A stretch of 64,000 nucleotides of DNA. Origin: Caballeronia calidae. GTDB taxonomy: Bacteria > Pseudomonadota > Gammaproteobacteria > Burkholderiales > Burkholderiaceae. This document shows, piece by piece, positions 53,532 through 64,000 of this stretch. The notes under the pieces are model-generated. The model made no database searches, had not been told where the DNA came from, and was given only the letters and a program-made list of their open reading frames with translations. Numbering within the stretch: position 1 is the stretch's first letter; the number at the start of each line of letters is the position of its first letter. Made by a program: the position numbers and the translations under genes. The DNA is taken from positions 124,001 through 188,000 of the forward strand of contig NZ_FCOX02000005.1 in the NCBI RefSeq assembly GCF_900044055.2. Direction: 5' to 3'.

Positions 53532-55139
53532 ATGACGATCATCGAATCGAAGCTGAATCCGCGCGGCGAGGAATTCCGCACCAATGCGCAGGCGCTCGAA
53601 GCGCTCGTCGCGGACCTGAAAGAGAAGATCGCGAAGATCGCGGAAGGCGGCGGGCAGGCCGCGCGCGATCGTCACGTGTCGCGCAACAAGCTGCTGCCTC
53701 GTGACCGGATCGCGCAACTGCTCGATCCCGGCACGCCGTTTCTCGAACTCTCGCAACTGGCGGCGTACGGCATGTACGACGACGACGCGCCGGGCGCGGG
53801 CATCATCACGGGCATCGGGCGCATTGCGGGGCAGGAGTGCGTGGTCGTGTGCAATGACGCGACCGTGAAGGGCGGCACGTACTATCCCGTCACCGTGAAG
53901 AAGCACCTGCGCGCGCAGGAAATCGCGGAGCAGAATCGCCTGCCGTGCGTGTATCTGGTCGATTCGGGCGGCGCGAACCTGCCGAATCAGGACGACGTGT
54001 TCCCCGACCGCGATCACTTCGGCCGCATCTTCTACAACCAGGCCAATCTGTCGGCGCAGGGCATCGCGCAGATCGCCGTCGTGATGGGTTCGTGCACGGC
54101 GGGCGGCGCATACGTGCCCGCGATGAGCGATGAATCGATCATCGTGAAGAATCAAGGCACGATCTTTCTCGGCGGCCCGCCGCTGGTGAAAGCGGCGACG
54201 GGCGAAGAAGTCAGCGCCGAAGACCTGGGCGGCGGCGACGTGCATACGCGTCTTTCCGGCGTCGCCGATCATCTCGCGCAAAACGACGCGCATGCGCTCG
54301 GCATCGCGCGCAGCATCGTCGGCAATCTGAATCGCGTGAAGACGCCGACGCTCGCGCTCAAGGAACCGCAGCCGCCGCGCTACGACCCGCGGAGCGTCTA
54401 CGGCGTGATCCCCGTCGATACGCGCAAGCCCTTCGACGTGCGCGAAGTCATCGCGCGCATCGTCGACGATTCCGCTTTCGACGAGTTCAAGGCGCGCTAC
54501 GGCACCACGCTCGTCTGCGGTTTCGCGCATATCTGGGGGCATCCGGTCGGCATCGTCGCGAACAACGGCATTCTGTTTTCCGAGTCGGCGCTGAAGGGCG
54601 CGCACTTCATCGAACTGTGCGCACAGCGCAAGATTCCGCTCGTGTTCCTGCAGAACATCACGGGCTTCATGGTCGGGCGCAAGTACGAGAACGAAGGCAT
54701 CGCGCGCAACGGCGCGAAGATGGTGACGGCAGTGGCCACGGCGAAGGTGCCGAAGTTCACGGTGATCATCGGCGGTTCGTTCGGCGCGGGCAATTACGGC
54801 ATGTGCGGCCGCGCGTATTCGCCGCGCTTCCTGTGGATGTGGCCGAACGCGCGCATCTCGGTGATGGGCGGCGAGCAGGCCGCATCCGTGCTCGCGACGG
54901 TGCGGCGCGACGGCATCGAGAAAAAGGGCGGCACGTGGTCGGCGGAGGAAGAGGAAGCGTTCAAGGCGCCAATCCGCGATCAGTACGAGGCGCAGGGGCA
55001 TCCGTACTATGCGAGCGCGCGCCTCTGGGACGACGGCGTGATCGATCCCGCGCAGACGCGCGATGTTTTGGGCCTTGGATTGGCCGCGACGATGAACGCG
55101 CCTATCGAAGAAACACGCTTCGGCGTCTTCAGGATGTAA
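53532..55139 (+). CDS. liuB: Methylcrotonyl-CoA carboxylase beta (carboxyltransferase) subunit
   Basis: This subunit transfers the carboxyl group from biotin to 3-methylcrotonyl-CoA. The 535 residues match the family. The N-terminal half contains [33 protein letters not shown] near 46-78 and [16 protein letters not shown] near 193-208. The C-terminal half contains [24 protein letters not shown] near 375-398 and [38 protein letters not shown] near 416-453, a decarboxylase-type signature. The ATG at 53532 lies 10 bp after the liuA stop; its ribosome site is weak, so coupling to liuA translation is likely. Confidence 0.95.
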   Translation: MTIIESKLNPRGEEFRTNAQALEALVADLKEKIAKIAEGGGQAARDRHVSRNKLLPRDRIAQLLDPGTPFLELSQLAAYGMYDDDAPGAGIITGIGRIAGQECVVVCNDATVKGGTYYPVTVKKHLRAQEIAEQNRLPCVYLVDSGGANLPNQDDVFPDRDHFGRIFYNQANLSAQGIAQIAVVMGSCTAGGAYVPAMSDESIIVKNQGTIFLGGPPLVKAATGEEVSAEDLGGGDVHTRLSGVADHLAQNDAHALGIARSIVGNLNRVKTPTLALKEPQPPRYDPRSVYGVIPVDTRKPFDVREVIARIVDDSAFDEFKARYGTTLVCGFAHIWGHPVGIVANNGILFSESALKGAHFIELCAQRKIPLVFLQNITGFMVGRKYENEGIARNGAKMVTAVATAKVPKFTVIIGGSFGAGNYGMCGRAYSPRFLWMWPNARISVMGGEQAASVLATVRRDGIEKKGGTWSAEEEEAFKAPIRDQYEAQGHPYYASARLWDDGVIDPAQTRDVLGLGLAATMNAPIEETRFGVFRM

Positions 55140-55152
55140 TCACGGGGAAGCC

Positions 55153-57146
<1,994 letters not shown>

Positions 57147-57150
<4 letters not shown>

Positions 57151-57671
57151 CGCTTCTTCGCCGGCGCGCCGAGCAGCGTCTCTTCGCTCTCGGCGCGCAC
57201 GAGAATCTCCACGCGCCGGTTCAACGCGCGGCCTTGCGCCGTGTCGTTGCTGGCGATCGGCCTCAGATACGCCATGCCTTTGGTCGTGATGCGCTCGGCG
57301 GGAACGCCGCGCGCGATCAGCGCCTGCGCGACGGCGTTCGCGCGCGCCTCGGACAGCGCGCGGTTATAGGCCAGCGTGCCATCGTTGTCCGTGTGGCCTT
57401 CGATGAGAATAGGCCGCATGCTGCGCTTGAGGATCTCGGCCGCCCGGTCGAGCATCGGCGAATGAGCGCTGCGGATGCGTGATGCATCGATATCGAACAG
57501 CGGCGCCTCGGGCAGGCGCATCTCCACGCCACCATTCACCGGCAACATCGTGATGCCGTATTGCGCGTTCAACTGCTCTTCCTTCGAGCGGTTGAGACCG
57601 GACGAACAGCCGGCGAGCAGCGTGAACGACACGCACGCCAGAGCCGTTGCCCGTGAAGCTTTCCCTTTCAT
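57147..57671 (-). CDS. OmpA-family outer-membrane lipoprotein
   Basis: This peptidoglycan-associated lipoprotein has 174 residues. The lipoprotein signal MKGKASRATALACVSFTLLAGCSS has its lipobox at LLAGC, with Cys22 as the lipidation site. The OmpA-like domain (about 60-160) contains ILIEGHTDNDGTLAYNRALSEARANAVAQAL, with the diaminopimelate-binding Asp and Arg residues, and ends in NRRVEILV. It probably anchors the outer membrane to the cell wall. It overlaps liuD tail to tail and is divergent from the AI-2E-family gene. Confidence 0.92.
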
Positions 57672-57842
57672 TGCAAGATCTCTGCGTCGATGTCGAACCC
57701 TGATTATAGGGACGGCGAAACGTGCCTTCTGTAAAACAACGATGCATGACTGCGCATCGAGTGGAACGGTTCGTGCGTGATTACAATGCAGGCGGGCGCG
57801 TCAGGCGTCAGACTCATCGATCATCACGAGGTTCATGCCCCC

Positions 57843-58925
57843 ATGCAGATCCAGCCGCGCAACGACACGACACCGGACTCCGCCGCGCGCACACGCAAGA
57901 TGCAGCGCACGGCTTCCGCGACGCTCCACGTGGTGCTCGTGCTGATCGCGCTGTACACGGCGCGCACGTTCATTCCGGCCGTCGTGTGGGCGAGCGTGAT
58001 CGCCATCGCATTGTGGCCCGCGTTCCGCTGGCTCGAACGAAGGCCGGTCTTCAGCCGGCGTCACAGCCTGCTCGCGGTGACGTTGACGGCGGCGATCGGG
58101 CTGTTGTTCGTCGTGCCGTTTTTCATCGTCGCGGCGCAGACGGCGGCCGAAGCGCACGACATGCTCGGCTGGATCCACGAGGTGCTGCGCACGGGCGTTC
58201 CGATGCCCGCGTTCATCGAGCATCTGCCGACGAGCTTGCAGCAAATCGCGCGCTGGTGGCAGGCGAATCTTTCGACGCCGCTCGAATCCTCGCCCGCGGT
58301 GAAGAATCTGCACAGCGCGACGGTCGTCGCGATGACGCGGCATTTCGGCGGGCGCGTGGTGCATGGCCTCGTGGAGTTCGGCTTCATGCTGATGACGCTC
58401 TTCTTCGTGTTCCTGGCGGGCTCGCGGCTCGGCGAGCAACTGCTCATGGGCTCGCGTCGCGCGTTCGGCTCGGACGGTGCCGCGCTCGTGCGGCGCATGG
58501 CCGAATCGGTGCGGTGCACCGTGGTCGGACTCGTCGTCGTGGGGCTCGGCGAGGGCGCGCTGCTCGGCGTTGCGTATGCGGTGACGGGCGTGCCGCACGC
58601 GTCGCTGCTCGGCATGCTGACCGCCGTCGCGGCGATGCTGCCGTTCTGCGCGCCGATCGTTTTTCTTGGCGCATCGCTATGGCTGCTCGCACAGGGCGCG
58701 ATGATCGCGGCGGCGTGCGTCGCAGCGTTCGGATTGATCGTCGTGTTCGTGGCGGAGCACTTCGTGCGGCCGGTGTTGATCGGCGGCTCGACGCGGCTGC
58801 CGTTTTTGCTGGTGCTGTTCGGGATTCTCGGTGGCGCGGAGACGTTTGGGCTCATCGGGCTTTTCATCGGCCCGGCGCTGATGACGATTCTCGTCGTGCT
58901 GTGGGTGGAATGGGTGCGGGATTGA
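57843..58925 (+). CDS. AI-2E family (PerM/TqsA) transporter
   Basis: This is an integral membrane protein of 360 residues with about seven to eight helices, beginning TASATLHVVLVLIALYTARTFIPAVVWASVIAIALWP. The family signature near the C-terminus is visible in AEHFVRPVLIGGSTRLPFLLVLFGILGGAETFGLIGLFIGPA. Members include the AI-2 exporter TqsA and Na+/H+ antiporters; the substrate here is not known. The ATG at 57843 is preferred, though an open frame extends upstream and the ribosome site is weak. Confidence 0.9.
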   Translation: MQIQPRNDTTPDSAARTRKMQRTASATLHVVLVLIALYTARTFIPAVVWASVIAIALWPAFRWLERRPVFSRRHSLLAVTLTAAIGLLFVVPFFIVAAQTAAEAHDMLGWIHEVLRTGVPMPAFIEHLPTSLQQIARWWQANLSTPLESSPAVKNLHSATVVAMTRHFGGRVVHGLVEFGFMLMTLFFVFLAGSRLGEQLLMGSRRAFGSDGAALVRRMAESVRCTVVGLVVVGLGEGALLGVAYAVTGVPHASLLGMLTAVAAMLPFCAPIVFLGASLWLLAQGAMIAAACVAAFGLIVVFVAEHFVRPVLIGGSTRLPFLLVLFGILGGAETFGLIGLFIGPALMTILVVLWVEWVRD

Positions 58926-58947
58926 AGCGACGATAACGCCGCCCGGA

Positions 58948-59253
58948 TCAGCGGCGTTCCTGCACGCACACCCACGGCGACAGGACGACCGCCCACAGTT
59001 CCGGATCGCGCGCGGCGAGATCGGTCGCGGTTTCGGCCTGCATGCGTTCGATCAAGCCGGCGGAAAGCCATTGCGTGACCTGTTGCGTGTCGTCGCTGGC
59101 GAGGCTTTCGGCAACGCTCACGAGATCGAGATCGCCCTTCACCCAGATGAGCTTGCCTTGAGCGAAAAAGCGTTCCAGCTCGGACCAGCCGATCTGGGCG
59201 GTTTCACCGAGGAGCTTGACGTAGAGCGGGCTGGGCGTGGGAGCGTCGGACAT
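58948..59253 (-). CDS. DUF2288 family protein
   Basis: This is a 101-residue soluble protein with the family pattern: LYVKLLGETAQIGWSELERFFAQGKLIWV near 10-38, LDLVSVAESLASDDTQQVTQWL near 42-63, and the terminal LWAVVLSPWVCVQ. The function is unknown; the family is widespread in proteobacteria as a small housekeeping-looking gene. It lies downstream of the pcaHG terminator on the same strand, and is convergent with the AI-2E-family gene. Confidence 0.87.
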   Translation of the reverse strand: MSDAPTPSPLYVKLLGETAQIGWSELERFFAQGKLIWVKGDLDLVSVAESLASDDTQQVTQWLSAGLIERMQAETATDLAARDPELWAVVLSPWVCVQERR

Positions 59254-59266
59254 GAGAAGAAGCGGA

Positions 59267-59320
59267 GAAAAAAACGAAAGGCGTCCGACACTATAGCGCA
59301 GTGCCGGACGCCTTCGTTTC
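59267..59320 (-). terminator. Rho-independent terminator after pcaHG
   Basis: A long hairpin of about 19-20 bp with one or two mismatches (AACGAAGGCGTCCGGCACT and its partner, 7-nt loop) is followed on the minus strand by a run of T residues. It lies 31 bp past the pcaG stop. Confidence 0.9.
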
Positions 59321-59350
59321 AGTCGACCGTTGCGAGACGCGCGACAACCC

Positions 59351-59959
59351 TTACAGGTCGAAGAAAATCGTCTCGTTCGGGCCGCGCAGATGGATGTCGA
59401 AGCGATAGATCGCGCCCGACGAACCCGGCTTGGCCGACGCGCCCGCTTCGCGCTTCGCGATCAGCGTTTGACGGCGCTCCGCCGGCACGCTTTGCAGCAC
59501 GGTGTCCTTCGCGTTGGCTTCGGTTTCGTCCTCGAAGTAGATGCGCGTGTACGCGTGCAGCAGCATGCCGCGCATCAGCACGATGACGTCGAGGTGCGGC
59601 GCGGTGTCGTCGTCGGTGGCGCCGGGCTTCACCGTGTCGAAGATGAAGCGCAGTTTCGGGTCCGTGCCCGTGCCGCAGCGCGCGAAGCCACGGAAGCCCG
59701 ATTCGCGCGCTTCCTGCACGGTCTGCACGTAGCGGCCGTTTGCGTCGGCCTGGGCGATTTCGATCAGCGCGTCGTTGACGGGCTTGCCTTCGGCGTCGTA
59801 CACGTTGCCGACGACGGAGATATGCTCGCCCGGCACTTCGCGGTCCGCCGCCGATGCGGTGAAAAGGCTCTTCAGGTCGAAGTTGTACTGCTCCGGCACG
59901 AGGCCGTAAGCGAAGTACGGTCCGACGGTCTGCGAGGGGGTCTGTTTCAGCGTGGTCAT
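59351..59959 (-). CDS. pcaG: Protocatechuate 3,4-dioxygenase alpha subunit
   Basis: This is the non-catalytic partner subunit of the intradiol dioxygenase that opens protocatechuate to 3-carboxy-cis,cis-muconate. The 202 residues match PcaG (about 200). The opening TLKQTPSQTVGPYFAYGLVPEQY is typical, as are GKPVNDALIEIAQADANGRY near 75-94 and the C-terminal IYRFDIHLRGPNETIFFDL. It follows pcaH by 6 bp. The other pca genes are not in the window. Confidence 0.95.
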   Translation of the reverse strand: MTTLKQTPSQTVGPYFAYGLVPEQYNFDLKSLFTASAADREVPGEHISVVGNVYDAEGKPVNDALIEIAQADANGRYVQTVQEARESGFRGFARCGTGTDPKLRFIFDTVKPGATDDDTAPHLDVIVLMRGMLLHAYTRIYFEDETEANAKDTVLQSVPAERRQTLIAKREAGASAKPGSSGAIYRFDIHLRGPNETIFFDL

Positions 59960-59965
59960 GTTCGA

Positions 59966-60667
59966 TTACTCCGTCGGCGTTTGGTCCGGGCCGCGCAGCA
60001 CGATGTTGAATTCGTAGCCGAGCGCATAGTTTTCCTGCGTCGTGTCGATCGAGAAGGACGACACCAGACGCTGGCGTGCGTGCTCCGGAATGCCCTGGTA
60101 GATCGGATCGAGATCGAGCAGCGGATCGCCGGGGAAGTACATCTGCGTGACGAGACGCGAGCCGAAATATTCGCCGAAGAGCGAGAAGTGGATATGCTGC
60201 GGACGCCACGCGTTCGGGTGATTGCCCCACGGATACGCGCCCGGCTTGATCGTCATGAAGCGGTAGCGGCCTTCGTCGTCGGTCAGGCAGCGGCCCGCGC
60301 CGAGGAAGTTCGGGTCGAGCGGCGCATCGTGCTGGTCCGCCTTGTGCACATAGCGGCCGGCGGCGTTCGCCTGCCACACTTCCACGAGCGTGTTGCGCAC
60401 CGGACGGCCGCCCTCGTCGAGCACGCGGCCCGTCACGATGATGCGCTCGCCGAGCGGATCGCCGTTCTTCGCGGCATTGCGGGTGAGGTCGTTGTCGAGC
60501 ACGCCCAGATCGTCAGCACCGTAGACCGGCACGCGGCGGTTGCGCAGGTTTTCCTTCAGCGGAATCAGCGGCAAGCCGGGGCTGCGCAGGATCGACGACT
60601 TGTAGCCCGGCGACAGATACGCGGGATGGGATTCCCAATCGCGCGGTGTGAGGATGGGGGAGGTCAT
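59966..60667 (-). CDS. pcaH: Protocatechuate 3,4-dioxygenase beta subunit
   Basis: This is the catalytic, Fe(III)-bearing subunit, 233 residues (PcaH is about 235-240). Iron ligands are a Tyr near YVHKAD, the Tyr in KPGAYPWGNHPNAWRPQHIHFSLFG, and the two His of PQHIHFS near 160. RPVRNTLVEVWQANAAGRYVHK near 85-106 is the intradiol dioxygenase signature. It is first in the pcaHG operon, divergent from the LysR-type gene pcaQ, so induction by a pathway intermediate such as beta-carboxy-cis,cis-muconate through PcaQ is expected from known systems. Confidence 0.96.
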   Translation of the reverse strand: MTSPILTPRDWESHPAYLSPGYKSSILRSPGLPLIPLKENLRNRRVPVYGADDLGVLDNDLTRNAAKNGDPLGERIIVTGRVLDEGGRPVRNTLVEVWQANAAGRYVHKADQHDAPLDPNFLGAGRCLTDDEGRYRFMTIKPGAYPWGNHPNAWRPQHIHFSLFGEYFGSRLVTQMYFPGDPLLDLDPIYQGIPEHARQRLVSSFSIDTTQENYALGYEFNIVLRGPDQTPTE

Positions 60668-60737
60668 GTCGACTGTCTCCTGTATTTGTGGAAGTTGAAT
60701 AGGATGTTTCTGACGGCTACTTTATAGAACGACGCAA

Positions 60738-60774
60738 GTTATGGAAAATGATGTTTCGTGCCATCTTGCATAAC
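60738..60774. promoter_or_regulatory. Candidate LysR-type (PcaQ) binding region between pcaH and pcaQ
   Basis: The perfect 6-bp inverted repeat GTTATG (60738-60743) and CATAAC (60769-60774) lies in the 115-bp divergent gap, spaced 25 bp apart. ATAAC-type half-sites are reported for PcaQ in rhizobia. The site is close to the pcaQ start, as expected for an autoregulated LysR gene. Confidence 0.45.
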
Positions 60775-60782
60775 GGATCGTC

Positions 60783-61721
60783 ATGGATACCGACTTCACC
60801 AACACCCGCGTCAAGTTCCGGCATCTGCAGTGTTTTCTGGCCGTCACGCAGCTCGGCAGCGTGCAGCGCGCCGCCGACAGCTTGTCGATCACGCAGCCCG
60901 CGGTGTCGAAAACGATCGGCGAGCTCGAATCCATTCTAGGCGTGCGTCTGTTCGAGCGCGGGCGGCGCGGCGCGGTGCCCACGCGCGAAGGCCGGCTGTT
61001 CGCGCCGCACGCCAGCGCGTGCGTGGCGTCGTTGCGGGAAGGCGTCGATATGTTGCTGCGCGAGCGCGGCGACATGCCCGGATCCATTGCGGTCGGCATT
61101 CTCCCGACGGTGGCGCCCGTGCTGCTGTCGCCCGCGCTGACGTCGTTCCGGCAGCAGTGGCCGGCAGTGTCGCTTTCCGTGTGGACCGATTCGAACGCGC
61201 TCCTGCTGGAGAAGCTGAAGGCGGGCGATGTCGATCTCGTGGTCGGGCGGCTGTCCGAGCCCGAAGCGATGCACGGGCTTTCTTTCGAGCAGATCTATCG
61301 CGAGCCGCTCGCGGTGGTCGTGCGGCGCGAGCATCCGTTGACCCTGGAGACGCCGCTCACGCCCGCGCTGCTCGCGCGCTTCGTGATCGTGGTGCCGCCG
61401 TTCGGCACGCTGATTCGTCAGTCGGCTGAAAGCGTGCTGACCGCGTTCGGCGCGCATGCGTTGACGGCGCTCGTGGAGACCTTGTCGGTGTCGCTCGGGC
61501 GCTCGCTCGCGATGAACAACGACGCCGTGTGGTTCGTGCCCGCGGGCGCGGTCGAGCAGGACATCGCGCTCGGGCTGCTCACCGCGCTGCCGATGCCCTT
61601 CGCGGGCACCGACGAGCCCATCGGCCTGATTCGCCGCAACGACGCGGCGCGCACGCCGGTCGAGGAAACGCTCGTCGACGCGCTGCGCGAAGCCGGCCGT
61701 TCGCGCGCCGGGCGCAAATGA
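60783..61721 (+). CDS. pcaQ: LysR-family regulator of pca genes
   Basis: The product has 312 residues. The N-terminal winged helix VKFRHLQCFLAVTQLGSVQRAADSLSITQPAVSKTIGELESILGVRLFERGRRG (about 10-62) is the PcaQ/GbpR-type LysR domain. The effector domain follows, with GSIAVGILPTVAPVLLSPAL-type strand sequence near 98-120 and PFGTLIRQSAESVLTAFG near 204-221. Divergent placement from pcaHG matches PcaQ in other proteobacteria, where it activates these genes. It ends 190 bp before the response regulator gene; that gap shows nothing I can name. Confidence 0.92.
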   Translation: MDTDFTNTRVKFRHLQCFLAVTQLGSVQRAADSLSITQPAVSKTIGELESILGVRLFERGRRGAVPTREGRLFAPHASACVASLREGVDMLLRERGDMPGSIAVGILPTVAPVLLSPALTSFRQQWPAVSLSVWTDSNALLLEKLKAGDVDLVVGRLSEPEAMHGLSFEQIYREPLAVVVRREHPLTLETPLTPALLARFVIVVPPFGTLIRQSAESVLTAFGAHALTALVETLSVSLGRSLAMNNDAVWFVPAGAVEQDIALGLLTALPMPFAGTDEPIGLIRRNDAARTPVEETLVDALREAGRSRAGRK

Positions 61722-61913
61722 CCGGTGGGCGCGAGCGGCGCGCAAGTTGCTGAAGGAGCATTTACCGCGCAGATTTCGCGCGGAAGAAATACTATGACGA
61801 AAATGGCGTGAACGAAGTGACTGCAACAAACGCGTGCAGCGGCGGTCACATACGAGGTCGTTCGCAGCCGTTGTCCTGGACGTTTCCCGCAACAGACGCG
61901 CCGCATCCCAATA

Positions 61914-62282
61914 ATGAAGACCGTACTGCTCGTCGACGACGACCGCGCCACCATCGAAGCCTGGACCCTCTGCATGCAAGGCGAGGATTGCAATGTCTTA
62001 TGCGCGTTCGACGGCAACGGAGCGTTATCGATACTCGGCGAGCAGCGGGTGGACATCGTCGTGTCCGACTGGATGATGCCGGGCCTGGGCGGCGCGCTGC
62101 TCTGCCAGACGATGAAGAACGACGCGGCGCTCGCGCACATTCCTTTCCTGATGATTTCCGGGCATCCGAATCCGCCCGCGTTCGTGAGCTATGACGGCTA
62201 CCTGCGCAAGCCCGTCGATATGGGGACGCTGATCGCGGCGGTGAATCGCTTGTGCGCCGCGAAAAAGAAGCCGCTCTACTGA
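61914..62282 (+). CDS. Single-domain (CheY-like) response regulator
   Basis: This is a stand-alone receiver domain, 122 residues. The acidic pair is in LLVDDDRATIE near 5-15, the phosphorylated Asp near 54 in IVVSDWMMPGLGG, the conserved Ser/Thr in LMISGHP near 82, and the Lys in YLRKPVDM near 99. There is no output domain, so it acts by protein-protein contact or as a phosphorelay step. No kinase gene is adjacent. It could partner the orphan hybrid kinase elsewhere, but distance gives no support. Confidence 0.92.
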   Translation: MKTVLLVDDDRATIEAWTLCMQGEDCNVLCAFDGNGALSILGEQRVDIVVSDWMMPGLGGALLCQTMKNDAALAHIPFLMISGHPNPPAFVSYDGYLRKPVDMGTLIAAVNRLCAAKKKPLY

Positions 62283-62289
62283 CCCGCGT

Positions 62290-63003
62290 CTAGCGCAATT
62301 CGGCCAGCGCCTCGTCCATCTGCGTCTGCGCGAGCTGGTTCAACTCCTGCGGAATCTCGCAGTCGAGCGGCAGGCACGGCGTGACGATCACGCGGATATG
62401 TCCACCACGATCCGGCCAGCCCTTCGCGGGCCACACCTTGCCCGCATCGTGCACGACGGGCACGACCGGCACCTTCGTCGCGCAGGCGAGGCGCACGCCG
62501 CCCGACGCGAGCTTGAGCGGCGCATCGTGCGCGACGCGCGTGCCTTCCGGAAAAATGACCACCGAATCGCCTTTCTTCAGTCGCGCCGCGCACTCGCGCG
62601 TCACGGCGGTGTGCGCCTGACGGATCGAGCCGCGGTCGAGGCTCACCATGTCGAGGCCGCGCAGCACCCAGCCGAAGAACGGAATGTTCATGAGCTCGTG
62701 CTTGAACACGAAGCTGATGCGGCGCGGAAAAAGCGCCATGAACGAGAGGGTTTCCCACGTCGATTCGTGCCGCGACAGGATGATGCACGGTCCGTCGGGC
62801 AAATGCTCCAGCCCTTCGATCGAGCACGTGACGCCGGTGATCGCGCGCATCATCGCGACCATCGCGCGGCACCAGAGCTTCGCGAGCCGGTAGCGCCCGT
62901 TGCGGCCGACGAACGGAAAGAGCGGCAGGATCAGGATCGACCAGACGGTGCCGCTGCCGAGCAGATAGGTTGCAAAGAGCCACTTGACGAGGGTGCTGCG
63001 CAT
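62290..63003 (-). CDS. plsC: 1-acyl-sn-glycerol-3-phosphate acyltransferase (PlsC-like)
   Basis: This membrane-associated acyltransferase makes phosphatidic acid from lysophosphatidic acid. The 237 residues have an N-terminal hydrophobic helix (WLFATYLLGSGTVWSILILPLF, about 8-30). The motif I block is SRHESTWETLSF near 76-87, an HX4E variant of the HX4D motif. Motif III, VIFPEGTR, lies near 147-154, with a later VPVVPVVHDAGKVW motif IV. The start at 63003 is chosen on family length; the frame stays open to 63123. It is convergent with the response regulator gene and divergent from the aminopeptidase gene. Confidence 0.9.
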   Translation of the reverse strand: MRSTLVKWLFATYLLGSGTVWSILILPLFPFVGRNGRYRLAKLWCRAMVAMMRAITGVTCSIEGLEHLPDGPCIILSRHESTWETLSFMALFPRRISFVFKHELMNIPFFGWVLRGLDMVSLDRGSIRQAHTAVTRECAARLKKGDSVVIFPEGTRVAHDAPLKLASGGVRLACATKVPVVPVVHDAGKVWPAKGWPDRGGHIRVIVTPCLPLDCEIPQELNQLAQTQMDEALAELR

Positions 63004-63140
63004 CGGGATTCGCTGAATGACAGAGGGGTGACGACGGAAGGAAGCCGCAAGCATAGCGTATCGGGGCGGCGCATCATGCGGTGTCATCGAAGCGATGCAA
63101 CAATGGAGCCCGACGAAACACATTCAGCAAGGATGGAGCA

Positions 63141-64000
63141 ATGGACAATCAATCGCCGGTGCAATTCGACGAAGGCATGCTCGACGTGGGCGACGGTCAC
63201 TCGATCTACTGGCGCGCGCAGGGACCGCACGACGCGCCCGCGATGCTCGTCGTGCACGGCGGCCCCGGCGGCGCGATGAACGTGAAGTGGGCGGACGTGC
63301 TGGAAGAGGGCAAGTGGCGCGTCGTGTTCTTCGATCAACGCGGCTGCGGCAAGTCGAAGCCCTTCGGCAAGCTGGAGCACAACGGCATCGATGCGCTCGT
63401 CGGCGATATGGAAAAGCTGCGCGTCGCGTTGAATATCGAGCAATGGGCGATCTTCGGCGGCTCGTGGGGCACGACGCTCGGCCTCGCGTACGGCGTCGCG
63501 CATCCGGAGCGCTGCACGGGCTTTCTGCTGCGCGGCGTGTTTCTCGCGCGGCGCGAGGACATCGACTGGTTTCTCTGGGACGTGCGCCGCGTGTTCCCCG
63601 AGGCGCACCGCGCGTTTCTCGATGCGATCGAAGCGGCCTGCGGCAAGCGTCCGGTGAACGCGCAGGACATTCTGCGCATGACCGAGGCGCCGCTCGCGCG
63701 CTTCGACGAGGCGGGCACGCGGCTCGCGCGCGCGTGGACGCAATACGAAACGACGCTCTCCGTCGTCAACAAGCCGGAGAAGGAGCCCGCGGAAGCAGAG
63801 AAGCGCCCGAGCGCGGAAGCGAACGCGGCGGCGATCTCGATGGCGCTGCTCGAGCGTCACTACATGGCGAACGAGCTGCCGCCGATGCCGCTCCTGCCGC
63901 TCGTCGCGCGCATCGCGCATCTGCCTTGCCGGATCGTGCATGGCCGCTTCGACATGGTCTGCCCGGCCGATCAGGCGCTCGAACTCGCCGCGCGCTGGCC
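63141..64000 (+). CDS. pip: Proline iminopeptidase (alpha/beta hydrolase, S33), 3' end outside the window
   Basis: This cytoplasmic aminopeptidase removes N-terminal proline. The visible 286 residues include the S33 signatures VVHGGPGGAMN near 38-48, FFDQRGCGKSKP near 64-75, and the nucleophile elbow GGSWGTTLGLAYG near 105-117 with the catalytic Ser. VHGRFDMVCPAD near 266-277 carries the catalytic Asp. The catalytic His lies past the window end, so the gene is incomplete only because of the cut (family length about 310-320). GGATGGAG lies just before the ATG at 63141. Confidence 0.92.
   Translation, partial: MDNQSPVQFDEGMLDVGDGHSIYWRAQGPHDAPAMLVVHGGPGGAMNVKWADVLEEGKWRVVFFDQRGCGKSKPFGKLEHNGIDALVGDMEKLRVALNIEQWAIFGGSWGTTLGLAYGVAHPERCTGFLLRGVFLARREDIDWFLWDVRRVFPEAHRAFLDAIEAACGKRPVNAQDILRMTEAPLARFDEAGTRLARAWTQYETTLSVVNKPEKEPAEAEKRPSAEANAAAISMALLERHYMANELPPMPLLPLVARIAHLPCRIVHGRFDMVCPADQALELAARW

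Noticed and set aside
62290-63003. HX4E instead of HX4D in the acyltransferase as a sign of inactivity
   Set aside because: To my knowledge the S-x-H-x-S-x-W-E-type motif is common in this proteobacterial PlsC subgroup, and motif III is intact, so it is not evidence of loss.

Overview
The window is high-GC DNA with the gene density and codon use of a Burkholderiaceae chromosome. The gene content (pcaHG/pcaQ, a liu-type leucine operon, paoABC-type aldehyde oxidoreductase, PhnSTUV uptake, a Gram-negative trimeric porin, paired S53/S10 peptidases) fits Paraburkholderia or Caballeronia best. That genus-level call is inference. I see no rRNA, tRNA, CRISPR array, transposase, integrase or prophage gene.

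Layout. 0-8.5 kb: an M20 amidohydrolase, a Cache-domain chemoreceptor, half of a GT9 glycosyltransferase, a UdgX-type uracil-DNA glycosylase under a near-perfect LexA box, a GT2 glycosyltransferase and a DUF2335 membrane pair. 7.9-12.5 kb: a molybdenum hydroxylase operon (paoABC-like) with a mocA-like cofactor gene downstream. 13-17.7 kb: a TPR-glycosyltransferase, an isochorismatase-like hydrolase with an unknown 442-residue protein, a GFA protein and an internally deleted DUF72 gene. 17.9-21.2 kb: a sedolisin (S53) and a serine carboxypeptidase (S10).

Two large inverted-repeat elements of one family lie at 21.3-22.0 kb and 32.4-33.2 kb. They bracket katE, a BvgS-like hybrid kinase with no adjacent response regulator, a secreted HNH-like protein, an L,D-transpeptidase, an EamA exporter and a DeoR regulator. 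The centre of one element is inverted relative to the other. Base composition flips from G+T-rich to A+C-rich across them. This is the least explained structure in the window.

33.3-37.2 kb: an ABC importer resembling the 2-aminoethylphosphonate system. 37.4-39.9 kb: glycogen phosphorylase. 40.8-42.3 kb: an ArsR regulator and an Old Yellow Enzyme behind a promoter carrying a perfect 20-bp palindrome. 42.4-46.4 kb: a porin, a SnoaL-like protein, a desuccinylase/aspartoacylase-family protein and an amino-acid-binding protein. 46.6-48.9 kb: a divergent MFS exporter/TetR pair with a clear operator. 49-51.4 kb: an MFS transporter and a diiron ferritin-like protein.

51.5-57.2 kb: a TetR regulator divergent from isovaleryl-CoA dehydrogenase and both methylcrotonyl-CoA carboxylase subunits (leucine/isovalerate catabolism). 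57.1-59.3 kb: an OmpA lipoprotein, an AI-2E-family permease and a DUF2288 protein. 59.3-61.7 kb: protocatechuate 3,4-dioxygenase with divergent pcaQ. 61.9-64 kb: a single-domain response regulator, a PlsC acyltransferase and a proline iminopeptidase cut by the window edge.

Coding starts were chosen from Shine-Dalgarno placement and family N-termini, so several are shorter than the longest open frame. Long open frames antisense to these genes are treated as GC-driven artefacts.
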